Source of the DNA: Apostichopus japonicus
Lineage: Eukaryota; Echinodermata; Holothuroidea; Aspidochirotida; Stichopodidae
Length of the DNA: 64,000 bases
Reading direction: 5' to 3'
NCBI RefSeq assembly: GCF_037975245.1
Contig: NC_092569.1
Coordinates: forward strand, 21,747,168-21,811,167
Shown: positions 11,612-22,867 of the stretch, in pieces
How the letters are laid out: each line of letters begins with the position of its first letter
How positions within the stretch are numbered: the stretch's first letter is position 1
The notes under the pieces: model-generated
What the model was told of the DNA's origin: nothing
The model's input: only the letters and a program-made list of their open reading frames with translations
The model's database searches: none
Position numbers and translations under genes: made by a program

Positions 11612-11841
11612 GTGTGTAGGTATTTGTATGTATTTTAGATCCTCCTGCAAGCAGGAACTCGCGAAGAAGACTCAAGCTAACCGAAGTCAGTCTCTTACAT
11701 TCATATTAAACGTCCATGAGTATATGAATTGTCAATTGTCAACAACTCTGTAAGTAGACGACATACATTACTCTTGGAGTGACTCGAACCGGGGACCGTT
11801 TGAAAGGAAGGCACCGGCGTTAACCACTGAGCTAACACTCC
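11612..11841 (-). mobile_element. tRNA-derived SINE, copy 1
   Basis: Read on the minus strand, the head starts GGAGTGTTAGCTCAGTGGTT (A-box-like) and continues to GGTTCGAGTC (B-box-like). An unrelated body and a tail of TACA-type repeats follow. A second copy at 29497-29738 has the same head, body and tail. The acceptor and T stems do not pair like a real tRNA, so a SINE and not a tRNA gene is called. Confidence 0.8.
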
Positions 11842-12980
11842 ACAATTCTATTTATCAAACCTGAATATATTTTCCGTAGATATATGCAAGTTGTAGAGAG
11901 TCAATCCTCTGCCTTCCTTATGACCAATGGATGTATATAAAGGCATAAGCCTACATTGTTTTCAGATTTGGTATACGTTGCTGTTAGCAACAAAAGGTTT
12001 TAGTGAATTGATATGTTCATTAATTTAGGAAACCTAGCTGACATTGTGTTTCTAATTTAATGTTTTGCTTCCCCTGATGGCTGTTGACTTGAGAACAAGT
12101 AGATTTTTTTTTATTATTAACGTTATTAGAACGAATTGTCGTTCTATCGGTATGCAAGCTTGATTGGAGAGAAGAGATAGTCTCGGAGCTGGGGAACAAT
12201 TAGGGATCGGGAGAGTGGGTGGGAGGGGGGGGTGGGGTTATGAGATCAAGAATGTTTATCTTTCGGAAAGTAAGAAGACATGAAAAAGAAGACCCGCGGT
12301 GACTTCCGAAACATGATTGTCTATCGTCTGCAGTGACCGAATATAGCAAATATTATCGTGCAAACTGCGTAGATATATCCCTGCTATTTGGGTGTACGTA
12401 TATATACATAACAGGACTAGTGTTGTTGAATCAGTTGAATCACGGAGAGATGAGCTGAACGGGAAAAGATGATTAGAATTACAATTAATGAGAGAAAACA
12501 AGACAAAGGAACTTTTGTTTAGAAGTATTGGTGCTGCACCATTGATTACATTGGAAACTTGAGTCGATACTCGTTCCTTCTTATACCATATCATCACGAA
12601 CGTCATCTTATAAACGCACCCCCACCCCCTTCCCCCCACACACACCCCCATGGATACGCGCATGACCATGAACGTCATATTATTAAGTTGGATTTCCACT
12701 GAAACACACGCAATCGAGAAGGAATACACAGAATTACCGGGTTGTAATCAGGTGATTTTATTTCTCAAAGTTTTGTAACACTAAACCAATATGTCATGGA
12801 AGCAAACATATAGTAGGCGTAGAAACCACCACCACCCCCTCTCCCGGCCCACTCACCCCTCGTGAAGTTTACGTATACTGGATGTACGAATTACAGGGCC
12901 AGCAAAACTCCAAACTAAATCATCGTAGCACCCTCCATTTTACCAAATTTCTCAAAGTAGAGAGGCCAACCCTCCCTTTA
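11842..12980. other. No gene seen
   Basis: Low-complexity G-rich (about 12215-12240) and C-rich (about 12616-12650, 12830-12865) patches. A 157-codon minus-strand open frame at 12256-12729 shows no recognisable domain and crosses the C-rich patch, so it is not called. Confidence 0.5.
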
Positions 12981-12984
12981 CAAA

Positions 12985-13980
12985 AATCCTGAACTGCAAG
13001 TTCGATTTCTGTGTAATTACTGTTAATTGGATATTCAACTTGAAATTAACTTATAAAACAACAATCCACATTTGTATAGAATTTATCGGTTACTTTACAC
13101 ACATCATAACTATTTTAAGCATGATAACATTTTATTTTTAGAATAAAGAAAAGCACAGACAGATCCTTATGGTTGTCGTACTAAAAAGTTAAGCATATAA
13201 CAACAAAGAATACGAAAAACGAGGTCAACGATATAGGTGTGTCACCATCGAAAATCCTGTAAGACACCCGATTGTACAATTAAAAAGTATTCAGCGAACA
13301 TATCCCAACGAGAAGGGAAAAAACCTAAAGCACCGGAAAATGACACCATTTTTCTGTAACACTGCCAATATGAAGTCATGCATGCAAGCAAACAAAAAGC
13401 CATTATACTTGGACCCCCCACCCCACCCCACAAATATATGTGTGAATTACAACGCCAAGAAATGTTATTCGTTAACTGCAAGTTCAATCTCTATGATTAG
13501 AAACTCAGCTTCATTTAACTCATTTAAAACCACAATCCACTTTTGTGTGGAATTTTACTTTAACTATAAACATGTAATATATACTCATTTTTTCACTGTG
13601 TATTTCCCGAATAACTAAAAGAACATACAGATATTAACGATTGTTTACAAGTTCGATTTTGTTTATAAGCTAATTACTGCGAATTGGAAATTCAACCTTA
13701 AATTAACTCATTAAATCAACAAGCCACATGCGTAGGGAATTTTACGTTTACCTTATATATTACATGATATAATTTTATAAAAATCTTCGCATCTCTTTTC
13801 GAAAATAGAAAAGCTGCGTCACCATCGACAATCCTGTCAGCCACCCCCGGTTGTACCATTTAAAAGAATTCAGTGAGCATATCAAAACGAGAAGAAAAAA
13901 CCCGTAAAAAACACGGGAAAATGACACAACTAGTCTGCAACACTAGTATACCAATATGAATAAAAGTTAGGCATAAAACC
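12985..13980. repeat. Diverged repeats of the TRIM 3' flank
   Basis: Blocks beginning near 12985, 13475 and 13650 share GCAAGTTCGAT-like starts and CCACTTTTGTGTGGAATTTTAC-like middles. A second block type, containing CACCATCGA(A/C)AATCCTGT, appears at about 13240 and 13810. The same blocks lie at 4030-4250 downstream of TRIM copy A. This looks like local duplication of TRIM 3' flanking DNA; no gene is supported. Confidence 0.6.
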
Positions 13981-14757
13981 GAAGCATATATACGGAAAAA
14001 GACTACATCCTCTATATAAGCAATCCGATTGTAAAAACAAATATCTTCGCGAGCATATTCACACAAGAGGAAACAAGAAAAGTCTAAAACATGGTTAAAT
14101 GATTTCACATAATTACAGGCATATAAACCTTTAAATCGTTGTTAACAATGTTATTATCAGGTTATGTAAATTTATCCAAACTTTCATAAAACTACGAAAC
14201 TGGTATACAGAAGCAAATCAAGCCTTCGCATCATTAGGTTGTCTAAACCAATATTCCACCATTTGAAAAGCCAGGGAATAAAGTTAAATTAACGCATATA
14301 GATGAAATAGAGTGGTCTCATGGGAGGGGCTTAACGGAGAGTATAACTGGAAGATATGCAAAATTGTGCTATCTCCGAGGACTTTAAGTTTATTTCAGGC
14401 TCACACTGTATTGGTTTTCATTGCACCGTATAAACTTTACCTGTACAAAATTAACGACAAAGAAAAATAATTACGTAAATAAGTACGTTAAGGTAGGTAC
14501 TTTTCAGTATCTCCCATTTCAGTGGTCTAAATTGAGATGCTGTGTTTTTAGGACGGCAATGGTGTACCAGGCACCGCACCGACCTTTTGACTACAAGTGT
14601 CAAATACTGAAGCAAAGTTAACTTACTTCAAGAAATCTCGTCCCGTGAAGTTTATATAGTACGTACCAATACTGAGGGCCAATTATGAGAAGCATATCAC
14701 CCCCGTGCTAGTAGTCTTTCCAGTATTATATGCATCAACTGTAATGACTATGTATAT

Positions 14758-16839
14758 TTAAATCATGCTATAGTGTGCTACTTTTTGATAGTAAGGCCCT
14801 CTCCTGTATGTGGTTACTTTCCCAAGGTCATCGCAAAGATGTATTTTCATGCAACCATACCCTGTATTCTTGCACAGGAGAGCTAAGGGGGCCCTGGGAG
14901 CATTACCGTTGACATATTTTAAATCACCGAGCACCTTCTTGTCTTTTGTGTTGTATTCTTTTAGGATCCACGCTGTTTCTTTAGCATGTTTACCAGCTTT
15001 GATCATGCTCCCCTTCCACAATATAAACACGTTCTCATTATCGATGTCACACTCTTGTATGTGTTCCATTGAATGATAACCAAAGCTATTATGAAAAATG
15101 TCAGCTTTGGTATTATCCATCTCCCTGCAATGTAAAATGTCAGTTTGGGTAATATTCAACAATCCTTTCGGTGGATCTACATCATGCTGGATATCTCCTG
15201 GATTGCCACTAGCCCGAATTTTATCGTAGCGGCATTGTCTTAACCCGCCATTCAGTATGTAAAAAAGGTCTCTGAAACAAATACATATGGAATCTACTAA
15301 CGAGTCAGCAGAGAAGTTTATGGTTTCACTAATCAGTAGGCATGAGTTACTCGGTAAACTGAACACATTGATATGTGCATTACAATACATGTTCTTTTCG
15401 CCCTTCAAAGGTTCTTTTGTAAGTATTAACAATTCCTTGCTAGATGAAACGAATGCCATACCAGTTATAACGTGTTCTGTGAGTGAACCATACCTATATC
15501 CGTTGGATAATGAGGCACATTTAAACTCAACAACATATGTTCCAAGTCCGATAAACAAACTGTTCTGTACCATGGATCCGGTTAACCGAGCACCATCCAA
15601 TACCTCATCATTCCATTTATAAGGTCTGAGTTGTTCGACTGTCCTAGGATAAATCGTAACCTTAGTGATGTACAAATATTTATTGCGTTCCTCAAAATTA
15701 CACAAGTATATTACATCTTCTTGGTCACAGACTGCCACTTTACCCTGGTGATACTGGTACCCAATGTGTTTGTTGGGTACCCCACCAGGAGGGAAGACAA
15801 GTTCATGCTGTGAATGAGATTTGCTCCATTGAAATGCTAAACTATCAACTCTTAGAGATTCAAAAGCATTTGTAAGATCTGATGACAAAGACATCAGCTC
15901 CCATGGGTTATTTTCACTTATTATTTTACGTGTTATTTCTTGTGTGGTTTGCATTCTCTTAATCCAATAATCAGCTGACTGGACTCGGGACTCGACAGGT
16001 TCAATTCTTGCAGTAATCTCTTCTAGCAAGTCTTGTTTTTGTTTATCATAGACCTTTCGGATTTCTTTGATCCTTTGTTTGCATTGTTTAGTAGTTTCTG
16101 TTTCTATATTTTCCTTAGACTTATTAAGTGCTACCACACCCACATTCCCGTCTCTCTTGTAGCCGACTGCTTTCTCCAGTTGAGGAACACTGCTTTCTAA
16201 CAAACTATTAAGTTCTTGTTTACAGTCATTAAATTGACTTGTGGCTTCTGTATACTCATGTTGTGGCTTGGAATGTAAAACGATTGTACAATCTCTACAG
16301 ATAAGTTTGGAACAAGTTTTACAGTAAAACTGTAACTTCTCAGAAGTATGTAGTGCACAAAATGGAGACCTAGCAGTTTTCCACTCTTGTTGAAACTTTG
16401 GATCATTTAATTGTTTTAAAGGTATTACTGAATGGGATTGCAAAAGTGGAAACAAAGCATGATGACTTTTACACTTTGAACAAATGACGAAATTACAATC
16501 AACGCAAAACGCTACAACTTCCGGATTCTTACATGAGTCACACATCGATGGTCTTTTCTCCTTACTGGTCAACTTTTCCAACAAATTTACCTTTTCAGCC
16601 TGATTGATAAGATGAAAGTTAGTCTGAAAACCTTTCACTCCGGCCTCTGGTAAAGTACAAACTTTCCTGCAGGTTGGACATGGTATTTCGTTGCCGTCTT
16701 GTTTTGCAGCATACTTCTCAATGCATTCTTCACAGAAACTGTGAATGCATGGTAGCATCTTCGGTGTTTTGAATTGGTTCATGCATATGCAACAGCTGAG
16801 GAAGTCCTCGCTCAAGTCTTTGACCACTTTACCAGCCAT
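14758..16839 (-). CDS. TRIM-family RING E3 ubiquitin ligase-like protein, copy B (intact)
   Basis: A single uninterrupted frame of 693 codons. Residues 16-57 form a C3HC4 RING (C16-x2-C19, C31, H33, C36, C39, C54-x2-C57). Residues 100-138 are a B-box1-like zinc site. Residues 161-194 are a canonical B-box2 (C161, H164, C173, C176, C181, C184, H189, H194). About 200-330 is a coiled coil. The last ~360 residues match no domain I can name; no NHL or SPRY signature is evident. Known of the family: RING TRIMs are E3 ubiquitin ligases, several in innate immunity. Substrate and role here are unknown. The inner Met at 16839 is preferred over the one at 16860 because copies A and C align from MA(G/A)KVVKDLS. 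No intron is needed, though an upstream non-coding exon is possible. Copies A and C lie on the same strand. Confidence 0.9.
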   Translation of the reverse strand: MAGKVVKDLSEDFLSCCICMNQFKTPKMLPCIHSFCEECIEKYAAKQDGNEIPCPTCRKVCTLPEAGVKGFQTNFHLINQAEKVNLLEKLTSKEKRPSMCDSCKNPEVVAFCVDCNFVICSKCKSHHALFPLLQSHSVIPLKQLNDPKFQQEWKTARSPFCALHTSEKLQFYCKTCSKLICRDCTIVLHSKPQHEYTEATSQFNDCKQELNSLLESSVPQLEKAVGYKRDGNVGVVALNKSKENIETETTKQCKQRIKEIRKVYDKQKQDLLEEITARIEPVESRVQSADYWIKRMQTTQEITRKIISENNPWELMSLSSDLTNAFESLRVDSLAFQWSKSHSQHELVFPPGGVPNKHIGYQYHQGKVAVCDQEDVIYLCNFEERNKYLYITKVTIYPRTVEQLRPYKWNDEVLDGARLTGSMVQNSLFIGLGTYVVEFKCASLSNGYRYGSLTEHVITGMAFVSSSKELLILTKEPLKGEKNMYCNAHINVFSLPSNSCLLISETINFSADSLVDSICICFRDLFYILNGGLRQCRYDKIRASGNPGDIQHDVDPPKGLLNITQTDILHCREMDNTKADIFHNSFGYHSMEHIQECDIDNENVFILWKGSMIKAGKHAKETAWILKEYNTKDKKVLGDLKYVNGNAPRAPLALLCKNTGYGCMKIHLCDDLGKVTTYRRGPYYQKVAHYSMI

Positions 16840-17344
16840 AGCGATGTTTATACTAAGCAAAGAGTCGGATCAAATGATTGGTTGTTCCTGTAAAAGAATG
16901 ATTGATTGAATTTCTAGATGACGTTGCGTGCAAACTACTTCTTTATTATACTTTCTCATTTCATAAATGTTCTATTAATTCTGAAATTATGATTGAAAAT
17001 TCTTCTTTTAGGTATTTTTTTATCTTCTTTTTCAGAGAGTTTATACTCACTAAGCCCACGAGGGTATTTAGATAACTTTTTTCACATCTGTTATTCTTAT
17101 TTATTTAACATTCAATATACTGTGTTGTGAATAAATAAATTAATGAATATGAAATGAAGAACCTTACTGGCTTTCATTCATATAATGAATGATACGCATC
17201 GATTTATGTTTCCATAGATAAAGTGCATTCAAGTCGTATATAATGATTTAGTTCTGAAATATGTTAAAACTTGGTGTGATAAATATAATACTACAGTAAG
17301 ATACAAAGGAGGCGTGATGTTTTATATATTCATCATTCAAATGT

Positions 17345-17440
17345 GGTCTCATTTTCCCCCGGTCTGTAGGACACAGGATAGGTTGTCTCCCGTTTCCTAG
17401 GTTTGTAGGACACAGGAGAGGCTGTCTCCCGTTCCCCGGT
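17345..17440. repeat. 39-bp minisatellite, about 2 units
   Basis: Same unit as at 8914-9297 (GTCTGTAGGACACAGGA, GTCTCCCGTT) with the same flanks on both sides, so it is the unexpanded allele-like form in the paralogous position. Confidence 0.85.
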
Positions 17441-17796
17441 CAGTCGGTGTATAGCTCTTTCATAATAAATTTATCAGTGATATAATATCCGAATATTTAC
17501 TTTGATCAGCTAGTTTATCCACAAACAAAAGTCGAATTAGAGCTTAAAGGATTTACTTCCCAAGTATCAACTACAGTACTCATGTAAATATCACTATCTT
17601 ACTTACCAACAGGATTTGCGTCTTTCTAGTAACCGAGAGATGATGCCAGGATGAGGGCCTTCTTTTTAAATTGAAGTGCTCCGGCCTACTGTACTATATC
17701 GCTCAATTGTGAAAACGTTGTACACACGCTGTGAAAGCCATGCCACTGCAATAAAGTATGATAAATATAAATAAATTTATATAAATGTATGCAAGG

Positions 17797-17880
17797 GCGT
17801 AGGAACCGGGGGGGCTGGGGGGCGCAAGCCCCCCCCCCCAGTGAAAAATATGGGGGGCGGAATGTGTGTTCCGGCACCTC
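17797..17880 (+). mobile_element. hAT-like MITE, 5' part only
   Basis: The start CAAGGGCGTAGGAACC, a GC-rich inverted C/G run and CAGTGAAAAATATGGGG match the left part of the complete element at 48615-48984. The sequence then diverges (G-rich to about 17960), and no matching right end is found. Confidence 0.65.
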
Positions 17881-18194
17881 GGAATTAGTGGGGTGGGCAG
17901 AGGGGAGGGGGCGGACGGGGATTTTGCAGAGGGGACGATTGGGGCCGCTGGGGGGAGGGGGCAGGGTTGCGGAGGCTTGGTCAGTTGGGATAGATTGGTG
18001 TGGTTTTACAAGTCAAATGTGTGTTCCCCAAATATCATGATGCGCAAATCCCTTACCCCAATATGAGTGTCTTATGTCACTACAGTGTGAAAATCAACCT
18101 TTACTCCAGAGCATTACAAATCCCCAAATTACACAAAATAGAGCAGGCCACCGGATTTCACGGGAACGATCGATAACTGGAAATGGCTGAACCC

Positions 18195-20239
18195 TATGGA
18201 ACGCGGAAAGGGTCAACACGAGGCGCCGTCCACTCAGAAATGGTCGTTGATACACAGACCGTCTAATCAGAGATTGCCGCGCAAACACACCCAACTTTTC
18301 GGGAACCGCCCATTCAGAAATGGCCGTTGACTTAGAAACCGTTGCGACTGAGAAATGGTCGCGATTCAGAAATCGTCCATTCAGAGATCGTTCACTCAGA
18401 GATCGTCGTCTCAGAGATCGTCCATTTGAGTGACAGCCAAACTTGCATATTTATATCGTGGGAGGGGCGTGAACTTTTCAATCACATAGTCGAGGTGCAT
18501 CGACCGTTCGCACTCGTTCATTGAATTTTCAATCACAAATTAAAATAAATCAAAACGATGATATACAACTCGAGGAAATTGTGAAAATCGGTTTCAACAA
18601 CAGAAGAACGGCAGATTTGCATGGTTGCAGTGAATCAACTGTTATAAAAGGAGGCGTGCTTCTTTAGGCCTCTGGAAAAAAAAAAAAGATGGATCTTTCG
18701 TAATACAAACCTAACGTTAGTATGATTAGTGTATGAGTACGGTGCTGGTATTCCTCAGCTTGGGGCCATTACCTAATAGTAATACTAGACTTGACCCTCA
18801 TATCATACTCGGTTGTTTTGATCCATTTCATTCAGTATCGGTTCGTATTCAACCTTCAGGAGTTTGTGCATGTCGAGACGACGTACAATTTAGCCCATTA
18901 GTATTTTTAATTAATAATTCGTGATTACCAGTTGTAATTTTCCCAAAAAATTATTGATTTGTTGGTATGAATTATAATTTTGCTGTAATGAAATACTTGT
19001 TTTAATGAAATATTACTTGTTAAAAATGAGATATTACTCCATAATGATGAATTATTAATTTGTAACAATTAATGTCGTATTAATAAGTACCACAATGAAG
19101 AATTTTTAACATGCAATTATATACAATTTTTTATTTCATACGAATTGTAATTTCTTTAAGTGATTATTGAATTGTTAATACAATTTATTTGTTTTAATGA
19201 TATACCATTACGTACGGTATGTCATGAAACGTTACTCGGTAACAATGAATTTACTAATTCATAATAAGGGATCATTAAGTGTTTTCAATGTTTTGTAAAT
19301 TTGTAACAGCTAGTGGAATTACTATTGTGTTATGCCTACAGTATTTCATAGTTACAATTTATTAATTCATTATTGTAAATTAAAAATTAAATGTTAACAT
19401 TTGTAGTTACCAGGGTTAACATCTATGGTCATCATGATACACATCACATTTTTACCATTGCCAAGAACATGTTTATTTTGATGCTCAGTTACTGAATGCA
19501 TATAAGTTAAGTCATCACTTTCTTTTATTTTGACAAATGCTGAGCACATGGAAGGTCAAATCTCGGTCAAATTGTTTAGACCAATGACGGATGTTACTAT
19601 TTTCCAAATTAGTTATTTCTGTTTGTCTATGAGTTGCCTGTTTCCTTTCGAAGTTACAAGAATTTTCTTCGGCATTTTCGACCCCCAACGTGTGGATTAT
19701 TTCTTCCATCTTATTTCTTTTGGATTCTGGAAACTTTCATTGCATGTGGTCTTCGGTGTACCGAGACGAAATTACTCTCTAGGGACGACTTGAATGAGGC
19801 GGGAACAACAGCGTTCTACTGTAACAGCTCGGTGTGCGTTACTGGGCGGGAGCACAGCCGGTAAATAGTCGGCGCCCACTTAATTCATACGTATATAGCC
19901 ATTGTAAAGGGAGGACGAATTCTAAGTAGGCGCGGCTCAGCATCGACCGGCGATTTGTAAGTGGATGATTTCTGAGTCAACGGCCATTTCTGAATGAACG
20001 GTTTCTGTACTTCAACGGCGATTTCAAAATGGGCGGCTGTTGCATTTGAGCAACGATCTCTGAGTGGACGGTCTATGAGTGAACGACCATCTCTGAGTGG
20101 ACGGCGCCTCACGTTAAACGGCAATTTATAAGTGGGCGGCTGCTTGCATTTGAGCGGCGATCTGTAAGTGAACGGTTTCTAGGTGAACGACCATTTCTAA
20201 GTGGACGGCGCCACACGTTGACCCTTTCCGCGTTCCATA
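18195..20239. mobile_element. Foldback element 1, 6-bp target duplication
   Basis: Both ends carry TATGGAACGCGGAAAGGGTC in inverted orientation, flanked by GAACCC on each side (18189-18194 and 20240-20245), a 6-bp target duplication. The arms (about 18195-18440 and 19895-20239) are built from short units such as ACTCAGAGATCGTC and CAGAAATGGTCG. The centre (18440-19895) is AT-rich with no transposase-like frame. The architecture, long inverted arms of short tandem repeats, is that known for sea urchin TU elements; membership is inferred from architecture only. Confidence 0.85.
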
Positions 20240-21385
20240 GAACCCCAGGGATGACAAAACTTTCTATAGACGAAGCCAGATGATCAAGAAGTTGGGAACG
20301 CCTTTGATTGCTAATAGTCGTGGCCAATTCAAGTTTGCATCAAAATTCTAATTTGATACGAAACACCATCCATTCAAGGTTATCTGGAATGGCCTAACAT
20401 CATGCCCTCATACCGCATGATGATACATCTATTGTGTTATTGTTGATGATGTTATTATACTGATAGAATTAGGGACAAGGATTGCTTTATTGGTTTCATG
20501 CTTTTCCTAAGAGCCCTAAGTACAAATTTTCAAAGGACCAATCACTAATCAACATGCTAAAGAAACTTTTCTTGTAATTCACTATAAGCTGTGAACCTTT
20601 GAGTACATGTTTTGGCCAAAACCTTTCAGTACACGCTAAACTTTCAGTACATGTTTTGAGACATTAAAATGGAAGAGGAGGCTACCAGTTTTGCTTGGAT
20701 TAGCTTGATTGGAAATTTGGATTGATAATTCAAGAGTGTACATTGTAATCTTGTTAATCAACAATTGTTCAGTTGAATTTTCTGGTTCAATCAGCTTCGA
20801 TTATTATTGATATAATTATCAGGATGTTTTGCTAATTGTTGTTAAAACGTTGTTAAAAGTTTTGGAAAGAGTTTTTACAGTTTTTAAGAGTTTTCCAAGT
20901 GTTTAAAAAATGGCTTTGGAGCATATCTCTTTCGAAGAATTTGATGAATAAAGAGCAAAATCGATAACTGGAAAAAGTGTAATGCGAGTTACTGTAATGC
21001 GAGTTACCAGACTTTTCCGCCCTTCATACCACATCTGAAGTTGTTTCATATTTTCTACTGCTGATATATAAACATCGGTAGAGTAGATATCTTGTACATG
21101 AATGCAATTGAATAAATCATTCTTTGTTTGAGCACGGTGCAATTTTTTACCGGTGTCAATTTTTCAGGTGTCCTTTTCCGTAATGCGAGTTACCGATATT
21201 TGGAAGCCCACCATACGTTAAGGCGAACAGAATTATAATTCTTGATAATTTCATATTGTAGCTATGAATGTTGGATATAACACCACAGAAAATTGAGGAG
21301 CTACACTAACCCATATTCAAGCCACAGCACTTGGTTTATTAAAAATAAACAGGAAAAAGTGTAATGCGAGTTACCATCGAATCGC
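20240..21385. repeat. Non-coding region with four GTAATGCGAGTTAC motifs
   Basis: The 14-base imperfect palindrome GTAATGCGAGTTAC occurs twice in tandem near 20979-21007, once near 21180 and once near 21362. The outer copies are preceded by GGAAAAAGT. It may mark the ends of a small non-autonomous transposon. No gene is supported in this stretch. Confidence 0.55.
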
Positions 21386-21388
<3 letters not shown>

Positions 21389-21454
<66 letters not shown>

Positions 21455-21494
21455 TATATATTTATATATATATATATAAATATATATATCTATA

Positions 21495-21579
<85 letters not shown>
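21389..21579. repeat. (TA)n microsatellite, about 190 bp
   Basis: Almost pure TA dinucleotides with a few AAATA and TCTATA interruptions near 21452-21500. Open frames here are repeat artefacts. Confidence 0.98.
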
Positions 21580-21581
<2 letters not shown>

Positions 21582-22867
21582 TATTTATTTATATGGTTAG
21601 TGCAAATTGAATCAAACAATCGCTGTCGAACAAATCATCTACATCTGTTAAGTTGCACTACATAATTATATTCCAGACAATTTATTTATGCATCAGAAGA
21701 ACCATCTATCTCAGTAATAGTATTAGTATATAACGTTACTCAAAACAAATGTACTTACAAAGGCAGTACTTGTCTATGGTTCGACGTAAAATCTCCCGGA
21801 GAATCTGAAATGCAGAATTTAATGGAAAGTTCAACTGAGAAAAAAAGGTATTGTTATAAATCTGACTCCGAGCAAAATGCCACGTCACTTTCCTAGCGAT
21901 GGATTATTAATCAGTTTCACCCAAAGTTACGAAGTTCTTGTAACGTATTTGTTTGGAGATGCACTCCATTTTCGTCTTCAGCTGACTGGACTTAATATTT
22001 CGTTGGTACGATGTTTATATGGTATCATATAATTTAATATTAACAGACATAAAGAGCAATCAGATATTTGCCTTCAACAAAAGTAAACAATTCTGCAGGC
22101 TACGTAAACATGTACATTGCCGTTTTAGTAGATATAACTGTATGTCAAAATAGCATTTATGCCGGCTATAACGATATAAATCTCTAGTTATTCATTAAAA
22201 CAAATCTTTATCAATTCCCCAGAGCAAAGCTAATGTTATCTCGTGAATACATATGAGTGTGTTCGTAAGTTAGACAATATTCAAACTATAGGCATACTTG
22301 TAAGGACCTTTCTTATGCTATGTGTATTATTGAAATTGTACTGTTATCGATATCAATATACAAGGGATTGTAGTTTAATTGGGGATGTGTTTGAGATACA
22401 AAGCTGTGTGTAGTGAAAACATAGAATGAAGATAATACACGTAGGTCTAGGCCTATTCCGTCTATCAGAGCACACCAAACTGGCAGGTTTAATATATAAT
22501 CCCTTTGCAGTTTATAAAATTAGGCAGAAAACCCAAATTTTTCAAGATTCTTTGACAAGAAATGAATTCACTCATACGCCTTTCCCTGGTTCGTAAGGTA
22601 TAACTAAGGTAATGTAGGGGGGACCTCTAGTTTGTCCGTTTCCATGCCTACAATAAAGGTACAACAAGATAACAGTATGCATGTAAACAGGAACATATTA
22701 CTTGTATATGTACACATTCTGGTCTTTGTCTATGTTAATTCTGTAAAAAGATGTTAGGCTATCCTTCCCAGACTGGATTTTTCACCGTATTCGTATTGCG
22801 TAGCTGCCGTATTGTAGTTGTGGTGTGCCCCCCCCCCCCCCCCCAAATAAAACTATATTTTTGGCCT
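21580..22867. other. No gene seen
   Basis: AT-rich unique-looking DNA with a poly-C run at about 22828-22843 just before Penelope-like copy 3. No coding or RNA feature recognised. Confidence 0.5.

Larger units (their letters stand above)
13990..17500. repeat. Segmental duplication unit B (partner about 4060-9340)
   Basis: It contains TRIM copy B, about 0.75 kb of 3' flank (14000-14757) and the 5' flank to 17500, matching unit A in order. The 43-bp satellite of unit A is missing, and the 39-bp repeat is reduced to about two units at 17345-17440. Confidence 0.8.

Noticed and set aside
11770-11841. tRNA-like sequence on the minus strand (and at 29497)
   Set aside because: A and B boxes are present, but the stems do not pair as a tRNA and the same body and tail follow in both copies, so it is a SINE head.
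12256-12729. 157-codon minus-strand open frame
   Set aside because: Crosses a C-rich low-complexity patch, no domain, no family support in the other TRIM units.
21364-21600. 78-codon frame of Ile-Tyr repeats
   Set aside because: Direct translation of a TA microsatellite.
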